Shown in pieces: positions 16,552 to 24,760 of a stretch of DNA of 64,000 bases. How positions within the stretch are numbered: the first letter of the stretch is position 1; every line of letters begins with the position of its first letter. The position numbers and the translations under genes are program-made. Source of the DNA: Rufibacter tibetensis (GTDB lineage: Bacteria; Bacteroidota; Bacteroidia; Cytophagales; Hymenobacteraceae). Where the stretch lies: the NCBI RefSeq assembly GCF_001310085.1, contig NZ_CP012643.1, forward strand, positions 2,077,001-2,141,000. The letters are read 5' to 3'. A model generated the notes under the pieces. The model ran no database searches and was not told where the DNA came from. It was given only the letters and a program-made list of their open reading frames with translations.

Positions 16552-18387
16552 TTACATGAAGTATTTCAGGCGCACTACTTCTTTTTCTGTTAAGAAACGC
16601 CAGTTGCCTCTTGGTAAGTCTTTTTTGGTAAGGCCGGCATATTGCACACGGTCTAGGGTTACTACTTCATACCCCAGGTGTTCAAAAATGCGACGCACAA
16701 TGCGGTTACGGCCAATGTGGATCTCAATGCCTAAGAACTTGTTGCTTTCTCCTAACAAGGCTACATCATCCACTTCAGCTTTGCCATCTTCCAGTTCCAA
16801 GCCAGCCTGAATCTGCTTCACATGCTCTTGCGTGATAGGCTTATCCAGTTCTACCTGATAAATCTTAGATATTTTGTTAGACGGGTGCGTCAGTTTCTGA
16901 GCCAGTTCCCCGTCATTGGTGAAAAGAAGCAAACCAGTGGTGTTTCTGTCCAGACGGCCTACCGGGAACAAACGCTCTTTAGAGGCATTCTTCACTAGGT
17001 CCATCACGGTCTTGCGGCCTTCCGGGTCATCAGTGGTAGTCAGGAAGTCTTTTGGTTTGTTCAACAGCACGTACACTGTTTTCTCGCGGCTCAAGGTTTT
17101 ACGGCCGTACTGTACGGTATCTGTAGGCGCTACTTTATAGCCCATCTCCGTCACTACTTGTCCGTTTACCTTGATCTCGCCCGCGGCGATGAGTTCGTCA
17201 GCTTCACGGCGTGAGCAAATACCAGCGTTGGCGATATAGCGGTTTAAGCGTAAGTCTTCGTTTCCGTAAGACTCATCTCTCTTCTTCCGGCGCTCTTCAT
17301 AGCGTTTCAGGTTGTAAAAAGGTGCTTCCTGGGTTTCTTCTTCTGAGCGACCAAAACGGCCTTCTTTAAAGCCTTTGCCTTCTCCTCTGGCCGGACGGTC
17401 ATTGCGGTCTGGGCGGGTAGAGCCTCGCTCTGGGCGAGCCCCATCCCTTTTCGGGAAAGAAGAGGAACGGTCATCACGGCCTCGGTTTTCACGTGGAGCA
17501 TTGCGGTCAAAGGGTCTGTCACCTTCTCTGCGGGCCGGGCGCTCAGAACGGTTTTCATCGCGATTTCCGGAAAACGGCCTGTTTTCACGGGGAGCATCAC
17601 TGCGTCTGTCATCACGGTTGAAGCCTCTGTCCTCGCGGCGGTCACCGCCACGCTCTTCTCTATTCCCGCTTCTTTCTCTGCGGTCATCGCTGCCGCGATT
17701 GAACCCACCGTTGCGATCAGAGGAGAAGCCGCCTGGTTTCTGAAAACCACCTTCACGGCGGTCTCCCCCACGGGCTGGGCGGTTATCATCTCTGCCTGCG
17801 CCAAAAGATGGGCGGTCTGTACCACGGCGTTCGCCACCACGGTCTCCACGGTTTCCGAAAGAACGACGCTCTCCGCCTCTTTCTTCATCACCCCGGGCTG
17901 GGCCTCTGCTTCCTTCACGACGGTCCTGGAAAGAACCACCCCCTCTTGAGTCTCTGCCTTCAGGACGGTTGAACCCACCTTCTCTGGCTGGTCTACGGTC
18001 AGAGCGGTCGTTTTCACCACGAGGTCTCTCGTCACGACGATCGTTGCCTCTGTCTGGTCTTTCAAACCCACGCGCCGGACGGAAATCGCCGCCTCTGCGT
18101 TCGTTTTCTCTTCTTGGCGCGCGTTCTCTGTTCTCGCGGTTGGTATTTATGTCTCCCTCACGGTTATCTTCGCGGCGCGGTCTTTCTGAACGGCCGCGGT
18201 CACCAGAAGAGGGTCTATCTGAATTGTCTGCGTTTCTGTCTCGGTTGCGGAAACCTCCTTCACGGTCTCCACCAGCAGGGCGGTCAAAGCGGGTGCCTCT
18301 GCCAAATACTTTCTTGTTTTCGTTCCAGGAGTTATTGTTCCGTGGACGATCGTTGCCTTCTTGAGGCGTATCTTCGTTTATAGCCAT
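16552..18387 (-). CDS. rluB: 23S rRNA pseudouridine synthase (RluB/RsuA family) with a 370-aa disordered N-terminus
   Basis: The C-terminal 235 residues form a complete RluB/RsuA enzyme: an S4 RNA-binding domain (RLNRYIANAGICSRREADELI, split here as RLNRYIANAG / CSRREADELI, about 377-435), catalytic GRLDRNTTGL (Asp480), and the C-terminal HLGYEVVTLDRVQYAG region. RluB modifies U2605 of 23S rRNA in E. coli. Residues 1-370 are low complexity, made almost only of Arg, Gly, Asp, Glu, Asn, Pro, Ser and Phe, with many RGG/RDN-like units; such tails are known on Bacteroidota RluB-like proteins and are presumably disordered and RNA-binding. Repetitive codons open long spurious ORFs in other frames. 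It starts at ATG 18387, 54 bp after scpB. Confidence 0.9.
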   Translation of the reverse strand: MAINEDTPQEGNDRPRNNNSWNENKKVFGRGTRFDRPAGGDREGGFRNRDRNADNSDRPSSGDRGRSERPRREDNREGDINTNRENRERAPRRENERRGGDFRPARGFERPDRGNDRRDERPRGENDRSDRRPAREGGFNRPEGRDSRGGGSFQDRREGSRGPARGDEERGGERRSFGNRGDRGGERRGTDRPSFGAGRDDNRPARGGDRREGGFQKPGGFSSDRNGGFNRGSDDRRERSGNREERGGDRREDRGFNRDDRRSDAPRENRPFSGNRDENRSERPARREGDRPFDRNAPRENRGRDDRSSSFPKRDGARPERGSTRPDRNDRPARGEGKGFKEGRFGRSEEETQEAPFYNLKRYEERRKKRDESYGNEDLRLNRYIANAGICSRREADELIAAGEIKVNGQVVTEMGYKVAPTDTVQYGRKTLSREKTVYVLLNKPKDFLTTTDDPEGRKTVMDLVKNASKERLFPVGRLDRNTTGLLLFTNDGELAQKLTHPSNKISKIYQVELDKPITQEHVKQIQAGLELEDGKAEVDDVALLGESNKFLGIEIHIGRNRIVRRIFEHLGYEVVTLDRVQYAGLTKKDLPRGNWRFLTEKEVVRLKYFM

Positions 18388-18441
18388 GTTCTTGTGAAAA
18401 ATTGCAGTATCTCTACTGTATAAAAAGGATGTGATTCTGAA

Positions 18442-19005
18442 TTAAAGCGCAGCGGCTTCGCCGATGGTGTTCTCTTCCGGTGCCAGGTCTCTGAGCTGTG
18501 GAAGGTCTTTGAGGTGGTTGATGCCAAAATATTCCATGAACTTCTGGCTGGTGCCAAACAGGACGGGGCGCCCAATGGTGTTTGCTTTGCCTTTGATCTC
18601 CAAAAGGCCTTTCTCCAGCAGACGCTGGATGGCGTAATCACAGCTTACGCCTCTGATTTGCTCTATTTGTGAACGGGTAATGGGTTGTTTGTAGGCAATA
18701 ATGGCCAACGTCTCCAAAGCTGAAGCGGAGAGCTTCTTCTTTGATTTATGCTTCAATAAAATACTTACCGAGTCTTGGTAAGCAGGTTTGGTCAAAAACT
18801 GGTACCCGCCTCCAATTGCGTAAATCTGAAAGGCGAAGGCATCGGTAGAGAATTGAGCATTTAATTGCTCAATTCCCTCCAATACATCACTTACGCTCAC
18901 CTCTGTCACCAATGCTTCAGAAAGGCATTTCTGCAATTCCTCAATAGACACAGGAGAGGTGGCGCAGAATATTAGCGCCTGAAGATGATTCAGTAACAGG
19001 TTCAA
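18442..19005 (-). CDS. scpB: Segregation and condensation protein B
   Basis: Winged-helix kleisin-associated subunit of the SMC-ScpAB condensin used in chromosome segregation. 187 aa with the family pattern LLNHLQALIFCATSPVS at the N-terminus, ALETLAIIAYKQPITRSQIEQIRG (split as LETLAIIAYKQPITR / QIEQIRG) and GRPVLFGTSQKFMEYFGI. The start is a TTG at 19005: an in-frame TAA lies two codons upstream and this start gives the usual ScpB N-terminus. Located 16 bp after the dksA-like gene. scpA and smc are not in the window. Confidence 0.92.
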   Translation of the reverse strand: MNLLLNHLQALIFCATSPVSIEELQKCLSEALVTEVSVSDVLEGIEQLNAQFSTDAFAFQIYAIGGGYQFLTKPAYQDSVSILLKHKSKKKLSASALETLAIIAYKQPITRSQIEQIRGVSCDYAIQRLLEKGLLEIKGKANTIGRPVLFGTSQKFMEYFGINHLKDLPQLRDLAPEENTIGEAAAL

Positions 19006-19021
19006 ATTTTATGCGGTTTAA

Positions 19022-19405
19022 TTAGTCGTTGCGGCTCATTTTAGCCTCAATGGTGTGCTGCGTATGCGGCACAGCTTTTAAACGCTCTTTTGGTATCAAT
19101 TTACCCGATTTTATACAAACGCCATAGCTTCCGTTTCTAATGCGGATAAGGGCATTTTCCAACTGCTGGATAAACTTTAACTGCCGAGACGCTAACTGGT
19201 TCAAACTTTCCTTTTCCTGAGTATCTGCTCCATCTTCCAATACTTTAGAAGTAGAAGCGGTATTGTCAGTTCCAGCATCGTTCCGTCTGCTCAAGGTTTC
19301 CTTAATGAAGGCTACCTCTTTGCGGGCGTTATTTAATTTCTCAATGATGATTTCCTGAAATTCGTTCAATTCCTCTTGGGAATACCGCTGTTTTTCTTCA
19401 CTCAT
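19022..19405 (-). CDS. TraR/DksA family protein lacking the zinc cysteines
   Basis: 127 aa. A coiled-coil N-terminal half (about residues 8-85, EELNEFQEIIIEKLNNARKE in part) is followed by a zinc-finger-like region GSYGVCIKSGKLIPKERLKAVPH in which only one Cys of the usual four remains, so metal binding is probably lost. The family binds the RNA polymerase secondary channel and modulates initiation with ppGpp; in Bacteroidota these proteins are called TraR/DksA but their effect is little studied. It is probably the first gene of the cluster down to ppiD, with a TACCTTGA -7-like box about 43 bp upstream. Confidence 0.85.
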   Translation of the reverse strand: MSEEKQRYSQEELNEFQEIIIEKLNNARKEVAFIKETLSRRNDAGTDNTASTSKVLEDGADTQEKESLNQLASRQLKFIQQLENALIRIRNGSYGVCIKSGKLIPKERLKAVPHTQHTIEAKMSRND

Positions 19406-19447
19406 GGCTTTTTTGTTCGTAACGGTTAGGCTATAGTTTGTTTTTAT

Positions 19448-19455
19448 TCAAGGTA
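19448..19455 (-). promoter_or_regulatory. Possible -7 element of the dksA-scpB-rluB-coaX cluster
   Basis: Reads TACCTTGA on the minus strand, 43 bp before the ATG at 19405, implying a leader of about 35 nt. A poor -33 match only. Confidence 0.35.
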
Positions 19456-19460
19456 AAATA

Positions 19461-19537
19461 GTCGGCCTTAACAGTAGTATTTCCTGCGAAGAGTACGTAG
19501 AATTTATACTATCTCCTGTTTTCTCAATAAGGCCGGC
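19461..19537. repeat. Inverted repeat GTCGGCCTTA / TAAGGCCGGC
   Basis: Arms at 19461-19470 and 19528-19537 match 9 of 10 bases and are about 57 bp apart, upstream of the dksA-like gene. Could be a regulatory fold or a decayed mobile fragment. Confidence 0.3.
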
Positions 19538-19996
19538 CGCTTTTTTTTCCGCAAAAATACAGTTATTATTTCGGAAAACTAAGCAGAGCAACAAATTGAT
19601 AGATGAATTCTACTATTTCTTACTTTTGCTTTCTTATTCTCCTTTTAAAAAGGATAGGTTTAGATACGTTATTTCTGAAAGTAAAGCTTTTGCAGCATGC
19701 TGAATTTCAAGCAGGAGCAACTTCTCTCCTTCATTTCACAAGCATTTTCCTGTCCCTACTCAAGCAGCATGCCTCCCGCTGCACGTAAACGTAGGTAAGC
19801 TATCACTAGCTCATTTTACGAAAACCAAGCTCAAAATAGTACTTCTTACTATCCATGCTTAAAACTGCTACCTCCTCCAGAGGGTAGCATGTCTGGCTTA
19901 TTTCCTGATATCTGATTTATTCTATATAAAAATGCTGTGGCGTAGGGGTACCCTTGGGTTTACTGGTCTTACCATCTCAAAACCTAAACCCTTGAA

Positions 19997-20539
19997 ATGA
20001 AAAAGATCTTTTTTATCGCTCTGATCTGCAGCTTTGCTTTTATGAGCAAACCTGTGCAAGCCCAAAACAACTTAGTGAAAGCTAACTTACTGGCCCCATT
20101 GGTTGCCACTGGCTCATTCTATTATGAGCGTGTGCTCAATGATAGCAGAAGTGTTCAGTTAGGACTATTCTTTACCAAGTATGAAGAGCTTTCAGGCTAT
20201 GGAGTAACACCAGAGTATAGATTCTACCTTTCTGAAACTCCAGCCCCAAATGGTTTCTATGTGGCACCCTTTCTTTCCTTTATGCGCTTTACCATTGAAG
20301 GAGAAGACGACCTCTTTGATGGTGAGAGATACAAAGGAACTACTACAAACTTTGGAGGCGGATTAGTTGCCGGAAGACAGTGGATTTTCAAAGACAGGGT
20401 CTCTTTTGATATTTTCCTGGGACCCGAGTACACCGGGGGCACGGCTGCAGTAGAAATCGGGAATGAGGACCAAATCAAAGATTCTGGTCTCAATGGATTC
20501 ATTGGCCGGGCTGGAATCAGCTTAGGTCTTAAATTCTAG
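19997..20539 (+). CDS. Outer-membrane beta-barrel protein (DUF3575-like)
   Basis: 180 aa: signal peptide MKKIFFIALICSFAFMSKPV ending at AQA/Q, then an eight-strand-like barrel pattern: NNLVKANLLAPLVATGSFYYE (shortened: KANLLAPLV..SFYYERVL), SVQLGLFFTKY, YGVTPEYRFYL, GFYVAPFLSFMRF, GGGLVAGRQWIF and the terminal aromatic strand GISLGLKF. This is the DUF3575 architecture common in Bacteroidota; function unknown, presumably structural in the outer membrane. Monocistronic, with a strong shared terminator downstream. Confidence 0.8.
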   Translation: MKKIFFIALICSFAFMSKPVQAQNNLVKANLLAPLVATGSFYYERVLNDSRSVQLGLFFTKYEELSGYGVTPEYRFYLSETPAPNGFYVAPFLSFMRFTIEGEDDLFDGERYKGTTTNFGGGLVAGRQWIFKDRVSFDIFLGPEYTGGTAAVEIGNEDQIKDSGLNGFIGRAGISLGLKF

Positions 20540-20558
20540 TAGCATCGTAACTGCATCA

Positions 20559-20602
20559 AAAACAGGAAAGCCCTCTGCTCATGCAAAGGGCTTTCCTGTT
20601 TT
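20559..20602. terminator. Bidirectional terminator between DUF3575 gene and ribH
   Basis: Perfect 16-bp stem AAAACAGGAAAGCCCT / AGGGCTTTCCTGTTTT with a 12-nt loop, between convergent genes. Confidence 0.9.
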
Positions 20603-20623
20603 AGAAGAAACGTATCTTCTCAA

Positions 20624-21106
20624 TTAATTTACCCAGTTCAGCATCTGGATGGCTGTAGCGGCAGCTTCTACGCCTTTATTACCGTGTTTACCACCAGCAC
20701 GGTCCCAAGCCTGTTGCTCGTCGTTGGTAGTAACTAAACCAAAGATCACGGGTTTGTTGAATTTGAGGCCTACCTGGGTGAGCCCCTGGGCTACCGCGTG
20801 GCAGATGTAGTCATCATGTTTGGTTTCACCTTTGATCACCACACCTAAAGCAATAACCACATCAATTTCATTGCTTTGCGCCAGAAACTGAGCACCAAGG
20901 GTAAGTTCAAAAGAACCCGGTACGGTATTGCGGTAGATGTTCTCGGGCTTTGCGCCGTGCTGCAGCAAAGTGTCATATGCTCCTTTACAGAGGGTATCTG
21001 TAATTTCTTTGTTCCATTCTGCCACCACCAGGCCAAACTTCTTGCCGGAGATATCTGGGAGGTTATCTGAATTGTAAGAGCTAAGATTCTTAAGGGCGCT
21101 TGCCAT
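20624..21106 (-). CDS. ribH: 6,7-dimethyl-8-ribityllumazine synthase
   Basis: Condenses 5-amino-6-ribitylaminouracil with 3,4-dihydroxybutanone 4-phosphate in riboflavin synthesis; forms cytoplasmic icosahedral or pentameric shells. 160 aa. Motifs: VVAEWNKEIT (Trp31 stacks on substrate), TVPGSFELTLGAQ (61-73), ALGVVIKGETKHDDYICHAV (86-105; His97 is the likely catalytic His), FGLVTTNDEQQA and AGGKHGNKGVEAAATAI. Monocistronic; other rib genes are absent from the window. No FMN riboswitch is visible upstream. Confidence 0.96.
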   Translation of the reverse strand: MASALKNLSSYNSDNLPDISGKKFGLVVAEWNKEITDTLCKGAYDTLLQHGAKPENIYRNTVPGSFELTLGAQFLAQSNEIDVVIALGVVIKGETKHDDYICHAVAQGLTQVGLKFNKPVIFGLVTTNDEQQAWDRAGGKHGNKGVEAAATAIQMLNWVN

Positions 21107-21210
21107 TTTCTAAGGACGTTTAAAGGAGACGTTTATCTCTGGAACCTGCATTTAGAGCACAATTTGCTTAAACCAGTCCGGAAACGGTTGTACGCAAAAT
21201 TGCATAAAAA

Positions 21211-21253
21211 AACAGAGCGGCCGCTGAATTTTATTTTCAGCGGCCGCTCTGTT
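21211..21253 (-). terminator. Terminator after the YfgM-like TPR gene
   Basis: Perfect 18-bp stem AACAGAGCGGCCGCTGAA / TTCAGCGGCCGCTCTGTT with a 7-nt loop and a T-run, 20 bp after the stop codon at 21274. Confidence 0.9.
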
Positions 21254-21273
21254 ACTCTGGTCTCTAGAGAGAC

Positions 21274-21981
21274 TTATTTCTTAGCTAATCCTTCGGCACG
21301 AGCCTTGTATTTCTTGGCGTCGTTTACCTCTGGGCTTAGCGGGTAATCAGTGATTACACGGTCATAGACCTCAATGGCTTCTGTGTACTGGTTAGCAGCT
21401 TCATACGCTACTGCAGCTTTCATCAGGTACTGTGGTGAAAAGAAGTCGTTGGCTTTGTGCTCAGCAGCTTTCTTGTAAAGGGAAGCCGCTTCTTCTTTCT
21501 TGCCTAGCTCCAGGTTTGCATCGCCTTGCAGGCTGTACGCACGGGCTTGCAACAGAAGGTCATCAGACTTGAATTCTTCCAGGTAGTTCAGGGCCTCCTG
21601 GTATTTGCCTTGCTTCAGGGAAACCACGCCAGCGTAGAAATTGGCAAGTTTACCAGCTTTTGTGCTGCCGTACTCTTCTGCAACAGCTTTAAAACCTTCG
21701 TTTTGGCCATCACCGTTCAAGGCTTTGCTCAGGGAATCAGCTTCTAAATAGTATTCGGCTTGGAACATCGCAGCCAGGGCCTCTTCATTCTTCGTCTGTT
21801 GGTTCTGGTAATACAGGAACCCTCCTACTACAGCGGCGGCAATGGCTACAAAAATACCAATCAGCAAGTTTTTATGGCGGGCCACAAAATCTTCGGACCC
21901 TCCTACAAGGCGATCAGCCAGGGCATCTGGGTTTTCCACTAGCTCGAATTCGCTCTCTCGCTTCATTGTGTTATTTGACAT
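21274..21981 (-). CDS. YfgM-like membrane-anchored TPR protein
   Basis: 235 aa. A cytoplasmic segment (MSNNTMKRESEFELVENPDA) is followed by one transmembrane helix (about 43-63, LLIGIFVAIAAAVVGGFLYY) and a periplasmic TPR_21-type helical domain (AAMFQAEYYLEADSLSKALNG, broken as AEYYLEADS / SKALNGDG; GVVSLKQGKYQEALNYLEEF; SLQGDANLELGKKEEAASLY; AVAYEAANQYTEAIEVYDRV). This topology matches YfgM, a SecYEG-associated chaperone partner of PpiD in enterics; the ppiD homologue is at 10.2-12.3 kb. ATG 21981 is chosen; the open frame to 22065 runs back through the pdhA terminator. Confidence 0.78.
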   Translation of the reverse strand: MSNNTMKRESEFELVENPDALADRLVGGSEDFVARHKNLLIGIFVAIAAAVVGGFLYYQNQQTKNEEALAAMFQAEYYLEADSLSKALNGDGQNEGFKAVAEEYGSTKAGKLANFYAGVVSLKQGKYQEALNYLEEFKSDDLLLQARAYSLQGDANLELGKKEEAASLYKKAAEHKANDFFSPQYLMKAAVAYEAANQYTEAIEVYDRVITDYPLSPEVNDAKKYKARAEGLAKK

Positions 21982-22028
21982 CAGAAAGTATAATATAAGA
22001 TTTAGATGCTGTTCTTGAGAAAAAGCCT

Positions 22029-22071
22029 TGCCCGTTGAACCCCAATTTGTTAAGCTGGGTTCCAACGGGCA
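22029..22071 (-). terminator. Terminator after pdhA
   Basis: Stem GCCCGTTGAACCC / GGGTTCCAACGGGC with one bulge, 8 bp after the pdhA stop codon, followed on the minus strand by a T-rich run. Confidence 0.75.
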
Positions 22072-22078
22072 CGGTTTT

Positions 22079-23125
22079 TTAGTCCATCACGTACGGATAG
22101 TCTTTCTCTACGTAGATATCGGTGTATAATTCTTCCGGAGCTGGGTACGGAGACTTCTCGGCAAAATCTACAGACTCTAGAACCTGTTCTTTGATTTTGT
22201 TGTCAATTTCCTCTAGTTCCTGCTCAGTAGCGTAGTTGTTCTCCAAGATGGTGAAACGCACGCTTTCAATTGGGTCCTGGTTACGGTAAGTCTCCAATTC
22301 TTCTTTGGTCCGGTACTTAGCTGGGTCAGACATAGAGTGACCTTTGTAGCGGTACGTACGGAACTCCAGGAAAGTAGGACCTTCACCGGCGCGGGCACGT
22401 TCAGCGGCACGGGCTACGGCTTCGTGCACATCTTCGCAACGCATGGCGTTTACCGGCTCAGACGGCATGTCATAAGATAAGCCTAGTTTATACAGTTCGG
22501 TCACGTTAGACGTACGCTGTACAGAGGTACCCATGGCGTAACCATTGTTCTCTACCACAAAAATTACTGGCAACTTCCATAGCATGGCCATGTTGAACGC
22601 TTCGTGCAAAGCACCCTGGCGGACGGCACCGTCACCCATGTAACAGATACACAGGTTACCGGTCTTGTTATATTTCTCAGCGAAAGCCAGACCAGCACCA
22701 AGTGGAACCTGGGCACCTACAATACCGTGGCCACCTACGAAATTCACTTCTTTGTCGAAAATGTGCATGGAACCACCTTTGCCTTTTGAGCAACCAGTGG
22801 CTTTGGCATATAACTCAGCCATTACCGCGTTAGGAGAAGTTCCTAATCCTAGCGGGTGGGCGTGGTCACGATACGCGGTGATCCATTTATCATCTTTGGT
22901 AAGCGCGGTGATAGCACCGGCCGCGCAGGCTTCCTGCCCAATGTATAAGTGACAGAAACCTTTGATCTTCTGCTGGCCGTACAACTGACCGGCTTTCTCT
23001 TCAAATTTGCGCATGAGCTGCATCATCTCATACCAGCGCATATAGGTCTCTTTTGAAAATGCTGGGGCAGCGTTTACCTTTGCCTTTTTCGCATCATTCG
23101 TCTTCGCTGCTTTCGTCTCTGCCAT
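22079..23125 (-). CDS. pdhA: Pyruvate dehydrogenase E1 component, alpha subunit
   Basis: 348 aa. Thiamine-diphosphate-dependent decarboxylating subunit of the pyruvate dehydrogenase complex, pairing with PdhB. The ThDP/Mg2+ motif runs from GDGAVRQG (164-171) to VVENN (190-194). Also present: FCHLYIGQEA (58-67), YRDHAHPLG (86-93), KGKGGSMHIF and the conserved loop YRYKGHSMSDPAKYR. The first 25 residues are a Lys/Ala-rich extension. Length fits PDH E1-alpha better than branched-chain E1. pdhB is not adjacent, as is common in Bacteroidota. Divergent from recF across 138 bp that must hold both promoters. Confidence 0.93.
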   Translation of the reverse strand: MAETKAAKTNDAKKAKVNAAPAFSKETYMRWYEMMQLMRKFEEKAGQLYGQQKIKGFCHLYIGQEACAAGAITALTKDDKWITAYRDHAHPLGLGTSPNAVMAELYAKATGCSKGKGGSMHIFDKEVNFVGGHGIVGAQVPLGAGLAFAEKYNKTGNLCICYMGDGAVRQGALHEAFNMAMLWKLPVIFVVENNGYAMGTSVQRTSNVTELYKLGLSYDMPSEPVNAMRCEDVHEAVARAAERARAGEGPTFLEFRTYRYKGHSMSDPAKYRTKEELETYRNQDPIESVRFTILENNYATEQELEEIDNKIKEQVLESVDFAEKSPYPAPEELYTDIYVEKDYPYVMD

Positions 23126-23263
23126 ACTGTATGTTTGTTCGTAAGGGTTAAGTCAAAAATTTCAGAGCTTGCCAACCGGCTTTTTCAGAGTAGATTTAGC
23201 CTGTGCTCAGTTCTGTAAGGTATTATAACATGCGAAATTAAGTAAAAATCTGTAAACAAGTTC

Positions 23264-24379
23264 ATGCTCCTCGAAAATCTACACGTCCTGCACTTCAAGA
23301 ATTACGAGGAAGCCACCTTGCCTTTTTCTCCGCACATCAATTGTTTCATTGGTGACAACGGCAGCGGCAAAACCAATTTGCTGGATGCTATCCATTATCT
23401 CTCGCTTACCAAAAGTGCTTTTACCTCCTCAGACCTGCAGAATATCAAGGAAGGAGAAGATTATTTTATTGTACGAGGCCGATTTAAAACTGACGAAAAA
23501 GTAAGTGCCGTTCAGTGTTATTTAAAAACGGGGCAGAAAAAGATTATCACCTTAAACAAAGCCCCTTATGACCGGGTAAGCGAGCACGTGGGCAAGTTTC
23601 CGGTGGTCTTGATCTCACCCTATGACACAGATTTGATTAGGGAAGGCAGCGAGGAACGCCGAAAGTTCTTTGACAGCCTCATGGCCCAACTGGACCACTC
23701 CTACCTGGATCTGCTCATTCAATACACCTATGTTCTGAAACAACGGAACTCGCTTTTAAAGCAGTTCTATGAAAAGAACTATGTAGACAAAGAGTACCTG
23801 CAAATCTTGGACGAGCAGCTGATGCCACTTGGAACAGAGCTGAGCATTAGGCGGGCAGCCTTTCTGGAAACCTTTGAACCCGTGTTCCAGCGCCATTACC
23901 GCCACCTCTCAGATTCACATGAAGTGGTGACGCTGGCCTATCAGAGCCAATTGACCAGGCAGAACTACGCCTACTTGCTGGACCAAAGCCAACGCAAAGA
24001 CCTGCTGCTGCAACGCACCACCGTAGGCCCGCATAAAGACGATTTCGTGTTTTTAATGGACGGAAAAAGCGTGAAGAACTTCGGGTCACAAGGTCAGCAG
24101 AAGAGCTATGTTATTGCTTTGAAGTTGGCACAGTTTGAGGTGCTTTCTGCCACAAACGGCCAGAAACCGTTGCTGCTCTTAGATGATATTTTTGACCGAC
24201 TGGACCAAAAGCGCATTGAGCAACTCATGCAACTGGTCGCCAACAATACGTTCGGCCAGATCTTCCTTACCGATACGCACCTGGAGCGCACCGACAAAAT
24301 CTTAAAACCACTTTCTAATAACATCCGCCGGTTCAGAATCTCTGAAGGCACCGCAGAGACAATTGAAGAGGACGAGTAG
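23264..24379 (+). CDS. recF: DNA replication/repair protein RecF
   Basis: SMC-like ATPase that helps load RecA at ssDNA gaps with RecO and RecR. 371 aa. N-terminal LHVLHFKNYEEATLPF, Walker A GDNGSGKTNLL (30-40), a RecF signature GQQKSYVIALKLAQ (split as GSQGQQKSY / IALKLAQFE, about 275-290) and Walker B PLLLLDDIFDRLD (about 300-312). Translation starts at ATG 23264. It is followed by the DciA-like gene, but a 381-bp gap with a GC-rich inverted repeat separates them. dnaA, dnaN and gyrB are not near. Confidence 0.95.
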   Translation: MLLENLHVLHFKNYEEATLPFSPHINCFIGDNGSGKTNLLDAIHYLSLTKSAFTSSDLQNIKEGEDYFIVRGRFKTDEKVSAVQCYLKTGQKKIITLNKAPYDRVSEHVGKFPVVLISPYDTDLIREGSEERRKFFDSLMAQLDHSYLDLLIQYTYVLKQRNSLLKQFYEKNYVDKEYLQILDEQLMPLGTELSIRRAAFLETFEPVFQRHYRHLSDSHEVVTLAYQSQLTRQNYAYLLDQSQRKDLLLQRTTVGPHKDDFVFLMDGKSVKNFGSQGQQKSYVIALKLAQFEVLSATNGQKPLLLLDDIFDRLDQKRIEQLMQLVANNTFGQIFLTDTHLERTDKILKPLSNNIRRFRISEGTAETIEEDE

Positions 24380-24413
24380 TTATTGATTCAAACTGTTCCT
24401 CTTAGTTGTGCTG

Positions 24414-24520
24414 CTGGCGCGAGCGTCCCGCTCGTGTCCACACGTATTCCTGATACATCTTGCAAGGTGAACAACAATAGTAATTCTAATGTGCGGACAC
24501 GAGCGGGACGCTCGCGCCAG
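24414..24520. repeat. GC-rich 26-bp inverted repeat element (REPIN/MITE-like)
   Basis: A perfect 26-bp inverted repeat: the left arm (24414-24439) starts CTGGCGCGAGCGTCCCG, the right arm (24495-24520) ends CGGGACGCTCGCGCCAG, with about 55 bp between; pairing continues with one mismatch to 24443/24491. Each arm itself contains GAGCGTCCCGCTC, a smaller palindrome. Its composition is far more GC-rich than the flanks. This two-REP arrangement is that of a REPIN, mobilised elsewhere by a RAYT transposase. It lies between recF and dciA. Confidence 0.8.
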
Positions 24521-24603
24521 CGGATTAATGTTCCTTCCTGCTAAATAAATTTCCTTTACTGCCGTAAAAAGCAGAGAAGTTTCGTATTAGTAGGAGGTGC
24601 TTT

Positions 24604-24633
24604 GGGCTAGGTTTCTGTAAAACAGCCTGTAAA
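24604..24633. repeat. Intergenic palindrome family, core copy
   Basis: GGGCTAGGTTTCTGTAAAAC then AGCCTGTAAA matches the core without clear outer arms; in the recF-dciA gap. Confidence 0.4.
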
Positions 24634-24722
24634 TAGCAGGTGCATAACTGAAGCAACATTGGGGATAACCTGGTGGGTAAATTCATCTGCCTGAAATCTC
24701 ACCAAAGCGTGTACAATTGCAG

Positions 24723-24730
24723 TACCTTAG
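24723..24730 (+). promoter_or_regulatory. Possible -7 element (TACCTTAG) for dciA
   Basis: TACCTTAG lies 31 bp before ATG 24761, a plausible short leader. No clear -33 element. Confidence 0.3.
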
Positions 24731-24760
24731 CGCCGTAGCATCACCTAAAAAGAGCCTCCT

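Larger units (their letters stand above)
19406..19996. other. 591-bp divergent intergenic region
   Basis: Between the minus-strand cluster and the DUF3575 gene. Apart from the -7 candidate and inverted repeat noted separately, and a palindrome-family fragment near 19814-19837, I see nothing. A 61-codon open frame at 19603-19788 has no recognisable protein character. Confidence 0.4.

Noticed and set aside
17307-18071. 254-codon open frame on the minus strand and long open frames on the plus strand inside rluB
   Set aside because: They lie in the repetitive Arg/Gly/Asp-coding part of rluB; repeated codons keep other frames open. Products are low-complexity and unlike any protein.
19603-19788. 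61-codon frame in the dksA upstream gap
   Set aside because: AT-rich, no plausible domain; start context absent.
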